Below, piece after piece: positions 1-5,525 of a stretch of DNA of 9,003 bases. A model generated the notes under the pieces. It had not been told where the DNA came from. It saw only the letters and a list, made by a program, of their open reading frames with translations, and did not search any database. Location: the NCBI GenBank assembly GCA_036558265.1, contig DATBFY010000746.1, positions 1 through 9,003 on the forward strand. Reading direction: 5' to 3'. The stretch is from RYN-433 sp036558265. Its GTDB lineage: Bacteria > Planctomycetota > Phycisphaerae > Tepidisphaerales > Tepidisphaeraceae. Both the position numbers and the translations under genes were made by a program. The first letter of the stretch is position 1, and each line of letters starts with the position of its first letter.

Positions 1-79
1 CGGGGCCGCCTGGCGCGACGTATCGCCCCCGCGCTGGTTCTGCGGGGCGGCGGGGTATGCTGGCCAGTCACATCCAGCC

Positions 80-84
80 AGGAG
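80..84 (+). promoter_or_regulatory. Shine-Dalgarno for the VOC-family gene
   Basis: AGGAG lies six bases before the ATG at 91 and supports that start. A TATGCT at 56-61 could be a -10 box, but no good -35 is visible upstream of it. Confidence 0.6.
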
Positions 85-90
85 CCCGCC

Positions 91-564
91 ATGCCCGTCC
101 CGCCGATCCCGCCCGGCCTTCACACGATCCAGCCTTACTTCATCGCCCGCGGCGTCCCGCGGCTCATCGACTTCTGTAAGCAGGCCTTCGCCGCCACCGA
201 GATGCACCGCAGCACGACGCCCGACGGCACGGTCATGCACGCGCAGCTCAAGATCGGCGATTCGATGGTGATGATGGGCGAAGCCCACGCCCAGTGGACG
301 CCGATGCCCGCGGCGATCTACATGTACGTCCCGGACGTGGACGCCACCTACGCGAAGGCGATCGCGGCGGGGGGCGAGTCCCTTGCCGCGCCAAGTGATC
401 AGTTCTACGGGGACCGCATGTCCGGCGTGAAGGATCTATGCGGGAACATGTGGTGGATCGCCACGCACGTCGAAGACGTGCCGGCCGACGAGCTCGAGCG
501 CCGGCAGGCGGAGGCGATGAAGCAGCGCGCCGCCGCGGCCGCCGCTGGCTCCGCCGCCCAGTAA
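91..564 (+). CDS. VOC-family (PhnB-like, glyoxalase/bleomycin-resistance fold) protein
   Basis: This 157-residue protein reads as a single vicinal-oxygen-chelate module of the PhnB-like group (COG2764 type). Visible hallmarks are an opening HTIQPYFIARGVPRLIDFCKQAF block (residues 11-33), an HAQLKIGDSMVMMG strand (50-63), and FYGDRMSGVKDLCGNMWWIATH (105-126) followed by EDV. In relatives the last block usually reads DPFGHxW; here it is DLCGNMW, so the usual His is Asn, and the metal-site chemistry may differ or be lost. The C-terminal 30 residues are a charged then alanine-rich tail that is probably disordered. Members of this group are mostly uncharacterised and probably cytosolic, so no substrate is assigned. 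An AGGAG at 80-84 supports the start. The next gene, on the same strand, begins 126 bases later. Confidence 0.85.
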   Translation: MPVPPIPPGLHTIQPYFIARGVPRLIDFCKQAFAATEMHRSTTPDGTVMHAQLKIGDSMVMMGEAHAQWTPMPAAIYMYVPDVDATYAKAIAAGGESLAAPSDQFYGDRMSGVKDLCGNMWWIATHVEDVPADELERRQAEAMKQRAAAAAAGSAAQ

Positions 565-674
565 GCCGATTTCGAGAGCAGGTTCCACCGGTACGCCATT
601 TGCGAAGCAAGTCGCGTTTCGTGCGTGTGCGCGTGCGCCGGTTGTTGGCGACGTGCTGATGTGCCAATACCCGC

Positions 675-683
675 GGAAAGGAA
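675..683 (+). promoter_or_regulatory. Shine-Dalgarno deciding the start of the small membrane protein
   Basis: GGAAAGGAA sits seven bases before the ATG at 691 and favours that start over the in-frame ATG at 625. Confidence 0.55.
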
Positions 684-690
684 CCCCGCC

Positions 691-984
691 ATGTCCCGCA
701 TGTACCAGCATCCCGGCGATCTGCCCGCGGCCCCGGCCGTCAGCGGCCCGGTCCGCAGTGGCGCGTCCGTCGTCGCGATCCTCTGCGCGGTCGGCAGCTT
801 CGTCATGTCCGCCCGGCATCACGCCGCGATCGGATTTATCCTGGCGTTGGTGGCGATCGTCGCGGGTTTGCTCGGCGGCATCAGGGCCCTCTCGCCGCGC
901 GTCAGCGGCGGGATCCTGAGCATGCTCGCGATCGCGCTGGGAGTGATCGCGCTGGTCGTCGCGCTGCTCGCCGCGGTGTTCTGA
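691..984 (+). CDS. Small three-helix integral membrane protein, unknown function
   Basis: The gene encodes 97 residues if it starts at the ATG at 691, which has a purine-rich Shine-Dalgarno (GGAAAGGAA, 675-683). An in-frame ATG at 625 would add 22 residues rich in Cys, Arg and Pro and lacks this signal, so I prefer 691. A short Pro/Ala-rich N-terminus (residues 1-22) precedes three hydrophobic segments at about 24-41, 45-66 and 72-96; the last runs to the C-terminus. The loops are short, with RHH (42-44) and SPR (68-70). The layout resembles small DUF4190-type membrane proteins, which also have a proline-rich head followed by helices, but I cannot assign it to a family with certainty. It ends 23 bases from the convergent repeat-protein gene. 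Confidence 0.7.
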   Translation: MSRMYQHPGDLPAAPAVSGPVRSGASVVAILCAVGSFVMSARHHAAIGFILALVAIVAGLLGGIRALSPRVSGGILSMLAIALGVIALVVALLAAVF

Positions 985-1007
985 ACGATCCGGCGCTGGC
1001 GCGCGGG

Positions 1008-1745
1008 TCAGACCGCGTTGCGCGCCCCCGCCACGCTCTTGTAAAACCGCAACACCGCGCCGTAGAGCGCCGGGTTGTGCTGGCGCAGCGCCGCGTCCGT
1101 CACGTCGTATTTCCGCGAGAACGCCTTGAGCTGCCGGGCGACCTCTTCGCGGCTCCAGCGCTGGCGGCGGCGGATCTTCGCCGGGTCCACCTTTGCCGCC
1201 CGAAGCGCCGCGTCGTAGCTGCCGAAGTGCCGCACCGCCGCGGCATGGAGACCGGGGTCCTCCTTCTGCACCGAACCGCTGTTCAGGGCCTCCTGCTCGC
1301 GGTGGCGGCCCTTGAGCTCGAACACGATGCTGTCCTTGTCCCACTTGCGGTACTGGCTGATCTCCTGTGCGTCCAGGCCCGCGCCGTGCAGGGCCCGATC
1401 CCAGCTTCCGAATAGCCGCTTCTGCAGCGATGCGAAGGCGGCACGGCCCAACTCGTCCCCGCGCTTGGTCACCGCGGACCAGTGCAGGTCATCGCCCTCC
1501 CGCCGCGCCTGCTTGATCAGCTTGATGATGTGCTGCTTGGTCCAGCGCGGTCGGCGGACGACGTCGGCGTAGTCGATGCCGGCCTTCTCCACCGCCGAGC
1601 GGTACGAGCCGAAGTGGTATGCCGCCGCCGACACCAGCGGCTGCATCCGCCGGGCGAGCTGCGTGTACGACAGGTCCTTTCCGTCCTTGTGGAGTTTCTT
1701 CAGGGTCTGCAGGATCTGACTCTTGTCCCAGCTAAGCCTTGCCAT
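1008..1745 (-). CDS. Protein of four homing-endonuclease-associated (HNH-repeat-type) repeats
   Basis: The 245 residues consist almost entirely of four copies of a repeat about 62-67 residues long. Each opens with a basic residue or Ser before an anchoring Trp (W6, W68, W135, W197) and a helix. Each closes with an FGSY/FGSW-type core (FGSY 45-48, FGSW 112-115, FGSY 174-177) and an 'AL..AG.D'-like helix; the fourth is degenerate at this point (FYKS 234-237). This is the pattern of the homing-endonuclease-associated repeat (Pfam HNH_repeat), thought to be a small helical DNA-binding unit. No HNH, GIY-YIG or LAGLIDADG nuclease motif is present. The chain is rich in Lys and Arg, which fits nucleic-acid binding. 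I infer a cytosolic DNA-binding or regulatory protein; its target is unknown. The gene stands alone, convergent with the membrane-protein gene and divergent from rsgA. Only a weak GAG precedes the start. Confidence 0.75.
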   Translation of the reverse strand: MARLSWDKSQILQTLKKLHKDGKDLSYTQLARRMQPLVSAAAYHFGSYRSAVEKAGIDYADVVRRPRWTKQHIIKLIKQARREGDDLHWSAVTKRGDELGRAAFASLQKRLFGSWDRALHGAGLDAQEISQYRKWDKDSIVFELKGRHREQEALNSGSVQKEDPGLHAAAVRHFGSYDAALRAAKVDPAKIRRRQRWSREEVARQLKAFSRKYDVTDAALRQHNPALYGAVLRFYKSVAGARNAV

Positions 1746-1993
1746 AGTGGTCTCATTTCAACAGGTGTGTCGCGCGCGGGCGGCGACGATTCGCGTTCGT
1801 CGCACGCCCGTGCCGCACGCAGGTCCGGCCCGCGCGGATGGCCTTCACGAACGCCGGCGCGTGACGGCCGGCTGAATTTCCTTGCGATCAACACGCTTGG
1901 GCCCGGCGGCGATGCGAACGAACGTCCCCGCGCTCGGCCCACGAAGTTCAGCCCCGCTTTGCCGCTCCTCAAATACCCCGCCGCGCCCCCGCG

Positions 1994-2010
1994 CCCCGGT
2001 TGAGCCGGGG
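1994..2010. repeat. GC-rich inverted repeat upstream of rsgA
   Basis: CCCCGG (1994-1999) and CCGGGG (2005-2010) can pair around a five-base TTGAG loop. No T-run follows on either strand, so it does not look like an intrinsic terminator. It overlaps the candidate -35 box and could be an operator or chance in GC-rich DNA. Confidence 0.3.
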
Positions 2011-2029
2011 GCGGATGGTATTCTATATC
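2000..2029 (+). promoter_or_regulatory. Candidate sigma70-type promoter for rsgA
   Basis: TTGAGC (2000-2005) and TATATC (2024-2029) are separated by 18 bases, in one of the few AT-richer patches upstream of rsgA. It would leave a leader of about 105 bases. The same -35 hexamer, TTGAGC, occurs in the candidate aroK promoter. This is read by eye and unproven. Confidence 0.3.
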
Positions 2030-2127
2030 GCCCCGTTTCTCAACAATACTTTTCTCGCGACACAGGTGACGGCGCGCGCATCCCGCACCGCGCGCCTGCG
2101 AGACGAACCCGCGCCGCCCTGATACGC

Positions 2128-2133
2128 TACGAT
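2128..2133 (+). promoter_or_regulatory. Possible -10 box immediately upstream of rsgA (leaderless start)
   Basis: TACGAT ends seven bases before the rsgA ATG, so initiation from it would give an mRNA starting at or next to the start codon. No Shine-Dalgarno is present before rsgA. No convincing -35 hexamer is visible 16-18 bases upstream, so confidence is low. Confidence 0.2.
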
Positions 2134-2140
2134 CACTCGC

Positions 2141-3205
2141 ATGAAGGGCAAGCCGAAAAAGTCCCCACGTGAGAAGGACCTCACCGCCCGCTATCTCGCC
2201 GGCGGCCTGGACGAGGACCGCCTCGAGGCCCAGAAGCGCTTCGGAGACAAATCGAAACATTTCCAGAAGCGAAAGACCGAGCGCACCGCGCTCCTGCGCG
2301 CCGCCGGGGAGGAGGCCAGCGGCGACGTCGAATCCCTGCCCGCCGGCGACGTGCTCCAGGTGCATTCCCTGTTTTGCGAGGTCGAAGGGGATGATAAGCG
2401 GGTAAGGATTTGCGTAGTCCGCCGAACGCTGACCCGGGCCACCAGCGCCTTCGTCGTCGTGGGGGACCGCGTCCGCTTTCGCGAAACGACAACGTTCGAT
2501 GATCAGGAAAGGCCCGAAGCCGTCATCGAGGCGATGCTACCCCGCCGCACGCTGCTCACCCGGGCCGACAGCTTCAAGGCGATTGAAGCGCAGCCGATCG
2601 TCGCCAACGCCGACCAGATGCTGATCGTCGCCGCGCTCGCAGAACCCTGGCCCAAGTGGGGCCTGATCGACCGCATGCTGATCGCCGCACGGGCAGGGGG
2701 GCTTTTGCCGATCCTGGTCCTTAACAAATCGGACCTCGCGGCCACCCGCGGCGGTCAGCGCGAGCTGCATTTCGCGCTTGCGGCCCTCGAACACTACCGA
2801 TCGATGGGCGTCGATACCCTCCAGACCTCCGTCACCACCGGGGAGGGAATCGCAACGCTGGCCGACCGCCTTCGCGGCCGCACCACCGTCCTCGCCGGCC
2901 ACAGCGGGGTCGGGAAATCCTCCCTCATTCGTGCGATCCAGCCCGCGCTCGACATCCGCATCGGCGCGATCTCCAACTACACCGGCAAGGGCCGCCACAC
3001 CACCACCTCCGCTCGCCGTTACCCGCTGGCCACCGACGGCGGGCAGGGGGGCTACGTGATCGACACGCCCGGCGTCAAGCTCTTCGGCCTCTGGAACGTC
3101 ACCCGCGACAACCTCGCCGAGTTCTTCCCCGACGTCGAAGCCGAAACCGCCCCCGAGTGGCGGCTGGAGAGTTACCAGCGGATCCTGGAATCGCTGCCTG
3201 GATAA
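2141..3205 (+). CDS. rsgA: Ribosome small-subunit-dependent GTPase RsgA (circularly permuted), lacking the usual zinc module
   Basis: RsgA (YjeQ/YloQ) is a cytosolic GTPase that binds late 30S precursors and checks decoding-site maturation. The 354 residues show a basic N-terminal extension (1-65) and an OB-fold region (about 68-140, ending LPRRTLLTRAD). The permuted G domain follows in the diagnostic order G4-G5-G1-G2-G3: NKSD (195-198), TSVTTGEG (229-236), GHSGVGKS (253-260), GRHTTT (284-289), DTPG (308-311). Relatives follow DTPG with a helical region holding a Cys-x5-Cys-x-His-x5-Cys zinc site. Here the chain goes from LAEFFPD (325-331) almost directly to RLESYQRILESL (341-352), with no Cys or His after position 311. 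About 30 residues therefore seem to be missing in frame, while the terminal helix is kept. No Shine-Dalgarno precedes the ATG; the start is chosen from the basic N-terminus. Identity is secure; the activity of the shortened form is unknown. Confidence 0.95.
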   Translation: MKGKPKKSPREKDLTARYLAGGLDEDRLEAQKRFGDKSKHFQKRKTERTALLRAAGEEASGDVESLPAGDVLQVHSLFCEVEGDDKRVRICVVRRTLTRATSAFVVVGDRVRFRETTTFDDQERPEAVIEAMLPRRTLLTRADSFKAIEAQPIVANADQMLIVAALAEPWPKWGLIDRMLIAARAGGLLPILVLNKSDLAATRGGQRELHFALAALEHYRSMGVDTLQTSVTTGEGIATLADRLRGRTTVLAGHSGVGKSSLIRAIQPALDIRIGAISNYTGKGRHTTTSARRYPLATDGGQGGYVIDTPGVKLFGLWNVTRDNLAEFFPDVEAETAPEWRLESYQRILESLPG

Positions 3206-3210
3206 TTTTT

Positions 3211-3359
3211 GCCACAGATGAACACAGTTGGACACAGATAAAGGCAAGGAAAACGATCCACGAATGAGCACGAATGTTCACGAAAAAAAATCATTCGTGT
3301 TCATTCGTGACCATTCGTGGATCGTCTCTTATCTGTGTCCATCTGTGTTCACCTGTGGC
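3211..3359. repeat. 149-bp nested palindrome of 10-bp tandem units (element A)
   Basis: The outer arms (3211-3241 and 3329-3359) match at 29 of 31 positions when one is reverse-complemented. The inner arms (3254-3283 and 3295-3324) match at 26 of 30. Each arm is a set of 10-bp units in strict register: CACAG cores start at 3213, 3223 and 3233; CACGAA cores at 3259, 3269 and 3279. The mirrored TTCGTG cores start at 3294, 3304 and 3314, and CTGTG cores at 3333, 3343 and 3353. It begins six bases after the rsgA stop and ends 69 bases before the next gene. In RNA it would fold into one long two-tier hairpin with an A/U-rich tip. I recall similar sequences between genes in Planctomycetota and Verrucomicrobiota, unverified here. 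An open frame runs through it but is unlikely to be translated. Confidence 0.9.
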
Positions 3360-3409
3360 CAATTCGCCTTTACATCCCCGCCCCCTTGGGCGTTAATGGG
3401 GGCAGTCTT

Positions 3410-3421
3410 CTCCCGCGGGAG
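3410..3421. repeat. Perfect 12-bp palindrome overlapping a Shine-Dalgarno
   Basis: CTCCCGCGGGAG is a perfect palindrome. It overlaps the GGGAGG ribosome site (3417-3422) of the gene at 3429. It could be an operator site or a weak structure that hides the ribosome site, but chance is possible in DNA this GC-rich. Confidence 0.35.
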
Positions 3422-3422
3422 G
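3417..3422 (+). promoter_or_regulatory. Shine-Dalgarno deciding the start at 3429
   Basis: GGGAGG lies six bases before the ATG at 3429. It supports starting the secreted protein here and not at the upstream in-frame codon at 3228, which lies inside the palindromic element. Confidence 0.7.
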
Positions 3423-3428
3423 TCCGTG

Positions 3429-4415
3429 ATGCGACGAGGGACCACAGTCAGCATCTCCATCTTCCTCATCTGTGGCTCGGCGGTGATCAGCCGCGCCCAG
3501 ATCGCCACGCCGGAGGAACTGCACCGCCTGGTGTATGATGATCGCAACTACGCCGTGGCCCTGCAGCGAATCACCGCGGCGCTGGGCCTCAAGGGCAGCG
3601 CGGCAAAGTCCGTCGATCGCTACGACCTCTACCTGCTCAAGGCCGAGTGCCACCTGCAGACCAAGGCCGCCGGCCTGGCGACCGAAGCCTACACCGCCGC
3701 CGCCAGGGAGGCGCCCAACGACGCCGACCGCGCGGTCGCGGCGGCCCACGCGCTCCTGCTCAAGCAGTCCCGCGCGTTCGCCTACATGCCCAAAACCTCA
3801 GCCGACAAGACCCGCCCGGCCCCGATCGACCTCCTGGACCGCGAGAGCCGCAAGCGCGCGTTCCTGGCGCTCTATCTCGACGAGCTGACCGCCGCCGAGC
3901 CGCTCCTGGCCACCGCCAAATCCGCCAAGAGCCTGGGCCCGATCGCCGCCGCCTGCCCGACGCTCGCCAAGCTCGAGGGGATTGAGCGCGCCGGGACCGG
4001 TGATGTGACCCGCACCCGGCAACTGCGCGATCAACTGACCGAGACGACGAAGAAGACCGTGGCCGATGCGCTGCGGGGGCTGGCCAAGCAAGTGGGCGTG
4101 ATCGACAAGGAGGCCAACACGTTCGTCGAGTTCTACGAGGATCGTCAGGACCCCACCGCCCGCTTCCCGCGCGTCATTCGGGAGAAGGCCTACAAAAAGA
4201 AGGGCCTGAACGAAGTGCAGACCAACCAGCTCCAGGAGGTCAACCGCACCTGCGACCAGATCCCGCCCGCCCTCGCCGAGCTGGCGCAGAAGCTCGGCGC
4301 CCAGGACAAGGCCTTCGACCCGCAGTCCGACGAGGCCGCCCGCATCCGGCGGGAAGTCGATCGGATCCTGGATACCGACTATCTGAAGGTGTATCGCGAA
4401 CTGCCCAAGAAATGA
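3429..4415 (+). CDS. Secreted alpha-helical protein of unknown function, possibly TPR-like
   Basis: I do not recognise this 328-residue protein. The frame is open from 3228, but the ATG at 3429 has a strong ribosome site and begins a good signal peptide: MRR, a hydrophobic core (about 6-20), then SRA with predicted cleavage after A23. It is therefore probably exported to the periplasm. The mature chain is charged and almost wholly helical. Residues about 38-115 look like two or three TPR-style helix pairs (NYAVALQRI; LYLLKAECHLQTKAAGLATEAYTAA; ADRAVAAAHALL). A lysine/proline linker (121-133) leads to a second helical stretch (138-185), then a possible coiled region (195-320) with many Glu, Gln and Lys. 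It has two Cys in the mature half-chain (C74, C176) plus C275, and no enzyme motif that I can see. A scaffold or binding role is only a guess. Confidence 0.75.
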   Translation: MRRGTTVSISIFLICGSAVISRAQIATPEELHRLVYDDRNYAVALQRITAALGLKGSAAKSVDRYDLYLLKAECHLQTKAAGLATEAYTAAAREAPNDADRAVAAAHALLLKQSRAFAYMPKTSADKTRPAPIDLLDRESRKRAFLALYLDELTAAEPLLATAKSAKSLGPIAAACPTLAKLEGIERAGTGDVTRTRQLRDQLTETTKKTVADALRGLAKQVGVIDKEANTFVEFYEDRQDPTARFPRVIREKAYKKKGLNEVQTNQLQEVNRTCDQIPPALAELAQKLGAQDKAFDPQSDEAARIRREVDRILDTDYLKVYRELPKK

Positions 4416-4650
4416 CCCGCAGGCAGAGAACAGAATCGCGGCGCGCCCGGCCCCCTCTCCCGGACGCGACCCTGGGTACGATCCGCGCCAACATCCCGCA
4501 ATTTTGTTGCGCTCCCGTGACGCGCGCATTGCAACCCCCTCCACCCGAAAAATAAAAATTCTTTCACGCGAAAACCCCAGCAAAACTACCTCTTCCGCGA
4601 GCGTCATGGCGCCCGGCGCGTCACCAGCGCGCACTTCCGAGCCCTCGGGT

Positions 4651-4659
4651 AGAGGAGGT
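4651..4659 (+). promoter_or_regulatory. Orphan strong Shine-Dalgarno before an ATG at 4664
   Basis: AGAGGAGGT is a near-ideal ribosome site, four bases from an ATG. The frame it opens has Ser/Thr/Pro-rich content without family features, and after about 53 codons it enters the antisense strand of frr, where it stays open to 5587. It may be the relic of a lost gene or chance. I do not call a coding region. Confidence 0.25.
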
Positions 4660-4730
4660 GCTCATGACCACCCAGCGCCCATCGTCCAGCCGCTCACAAC
4701 TTCACGCTACAACGCGCGCTTGCCACCCGA

Positions 4731-4761
4731 CTCCCCAAAACGCCCCAAAACTCCCCATCCC
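4731..4761 (-). repeat. Three 10-bp C4A4-like units; G-quadruplex-capable on the minus strand
   Basis: Units CTCCCCAAAA, CGCCCCAAAA and CTCCCCATCC sit in 10-bp register and are followed by one more C. On the minus strand this gives four G-tracts (GGG, GGGG, GGGG, GGGG) with loops of 2, 6 and 6 bases, fitting the usual G-quadruplex pattern. That is the strand in the frr transcript, about 60-90 bases past the frr stop. A run of seven T (4764-4770 on the minus strand) comes just before it. It could act in 3'-end formation, but this is unproven. Confidence 0.5.
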
Positions 4762-4822
4762 AGAAAAAAATCGCGTGCAAACCGCCCAGCTTCACATCCC
4801 CCGTTTCCGCCCCCCTCCGGCG

Positions 4823-5383
4823 TCAAACCTCCATCACCTCTTTGCGTTTCTTCTCCACCAGCTCATCCACCGTCGTCTCGTACTTCTTCGTCAGCTCCTG
4901 CACGTCTTCCTTCCCCTTGGCCGCGTCGTCCTCGGTCAGCACGCCGCCCTTTTCCTCGGTCTCGACCAGCTTGTTGGCGTCGCGCCGCGCGTTGCGGATG
5001 GCAACCTTCGCCGTCTCGGCCATGCCCTTGCACTGCCCGGCCATCTTCAGGCGCGTCTCCTGGCTCATCGGCGGAAGCATCAGCCGCAGCGTCTTGCCGT
5101 CGCTGTGCGGGGTCAGGCCCACCTTGGAGTCGTTGATCGCCTTCTCGATCGCCTTGAGATCCTGGGGACTGAAGGGCTTGATCAGGATCTGCGTGGCCTC
5201 GGGGATCGAGATCGACGCGATGCTCTTCAGGGCCGTGGGCGTGCCGTAGTACTCCACCGTCACGTGCTCCACCAGCGCCGGGCTGGCGCGGCCGGTGCGG
5301 ATCCCACGCAGCTCGTGCCGCAGGTGCTCCACGGCCTTTTCCATGTGCTCTTCACAGTCGAACAGGATGTCGTCGATGGGCAT
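4823..5383 (-). CDS. frr: Ribosome recycling factor
   Basis: RRF works with EF-G in the cytosol to split the post-termination ribosome so that its subunits can be reused. The 186 residues match the usual family length of about 185. Visible signatures are the N-terminal domain I helix running into LRGIRTGRASPALVEHV (25-41), the domain II strands around YYGTPTALKSIASISIPEATQILI (45-68), and the domain I C-terminal helices with IRNARRDANK (128-137) and a closing DELVEKKRKEVMEV. The RTGRAS and RRDAN blocks are diagnostic. No Shine-Dalgarno precedes the ATG; the bases there read as its complement (CCTCCCC). The start is fixed by family alignment. It lies 142 bases downstream of pyrH on the same strand, the conserved pyrH-frr order, with a palindromic element between them. 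Co-transcription from pyrH is likely. Confidence 0.97.
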   Translation of the reverse strand: MPIDDILFDCEEHMEKAVEHLRHELRGIRTGRASPALVEHVTVEYYGTPTALKSIASISIPEATQILIKPFSPQDLKAIEKAINDSKVGLTPHSDGKTLRLMLPPMSQETRLKMAGQCKGMAETAKVAIRNARRDANKLVETEEKGGVLTEDDAAKGKEDVQELTKKYETTVDELVEKKRKEVMEV

Positions 5384-5390
5384 GGGGAGG

Positions 5391-5501
5391 TGTCCGTCGT
5401 TGTCCGTGGTCCGTTGTCCGTGGTCCGTTGTTGGGAGCAGGCGTCGCCGGTCCAGTTACAACGGACGACTGACAACGGACAACTCACAGCGGGCTGCTCC
5501 C
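5391..5501. repeat. Palindromic element of 7-bp units between pyrH and frr (element B)
   Basis: The left arm has five near-identical 7-mers: TGTCCGT at 5391, 5401 and 5415, and GGTCCGT at 5408 and 5422. The right arm (5458-5483) carries the complementary GGAC/ACAACGGAC units and is an imperfect reverse complement of the left. An exact inverted pair, GGGAGCAG (5433-5440) and CTGCTCCC (5494-5501), interleaves with these arms, so the helices cross as in a pseudoknot and are not nested. The element fills most of the 142-base pyrH-frr gap and would be transcribed between the two genes. It shares its architecture, but not its unit sequence, with the elements at 3211 and 6994. Confidence 0.8.
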
Positions 5502-5525
5502 GACGATTCGTCCCCCGATCATACC

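Larger units (their letters stand above)
1746..2140. other. 395-base divergent intergenic region between the repeat protein and rsgA
   Basis: Several frames are open here because of the high GC content, but none has a recognisable protein, a good ribosome site or convincing codon use, so I call no gene. The region must hold the promoters of both flanking divergent genes. The only structures I see are the GC hairpin at 1994-2010 and the promoter-like boxes at 2000-2029 and 2128-2133. The sequence becomes more AT-rich from about 2018 to 2055. Confidence 0.6.
4416..4822. other. 407-base convergent intergenic region
   Basis: This lies between the stops of the secreted-protein gene and frr. I see no convincing gene and no clear intrinsic terminator. 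It contains an AT-rich patch (about 4545-4575), a small GC hairpin (4616-4620 with 4628-4632, loop of seven), a strong orphan Shine-Dalgarno with an ATG at 4664, and a 10-bp C-tract repeat (4731-4761). The strand is low in G from about 4665 to 4822, so its base make-up differs from that of neighbouring genes. Confidence 0.6.

Noticed and set aside
645..667. TTGGC/GCCAA inverted repeat and a TTGTTG-N17-CAATAC promoter-like pair before the small membrane protein
   Set aside because: Five-base arms and a poor -10 match are expected by chance.
436..1344. A 302-codon minus-strand frame over the VOC, membrane-protein and repeat-protein genes
   Set aside because: It overlaps three better-supported genes in other frames and its product is low-complexity Gly/Arg/Ala.
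1700..2365. A 221-codon minus-strand frame across the rsgA upstream region
   Set aside because: It overlaps the 5' ends of both rsgA and the repeat-protein gene, has no ribosome site or recognisable domain, and is best read as noncoding.
3211..3359. CRISPR array
   Set aside because: The units are only 10 bp, inverted between arms, and have no unique spacers of constant length; no cas gene is present. The same applies to the arrays at 5391 and 6994.
3211..3359. Classical intrinsic terminator for rsgA
   Set aside because: The hairpin is much longer than usual and no T-run follows the closing arm; the only A/T run is at the tip. It could still affect termination by another route.
3228..3428. 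N-terminal 67-codon extension of the secreted protein, starting inside element A
   Set aside because: It translates the palindrome; the strong ribosome site and signal peptide at 3429 give a better start.
4504..4533. Hairpin between TTGTTGCGC and GCGCATTGCAA
   Set aside because: Pairing needs bulges and no T-run follows; too weak to call.
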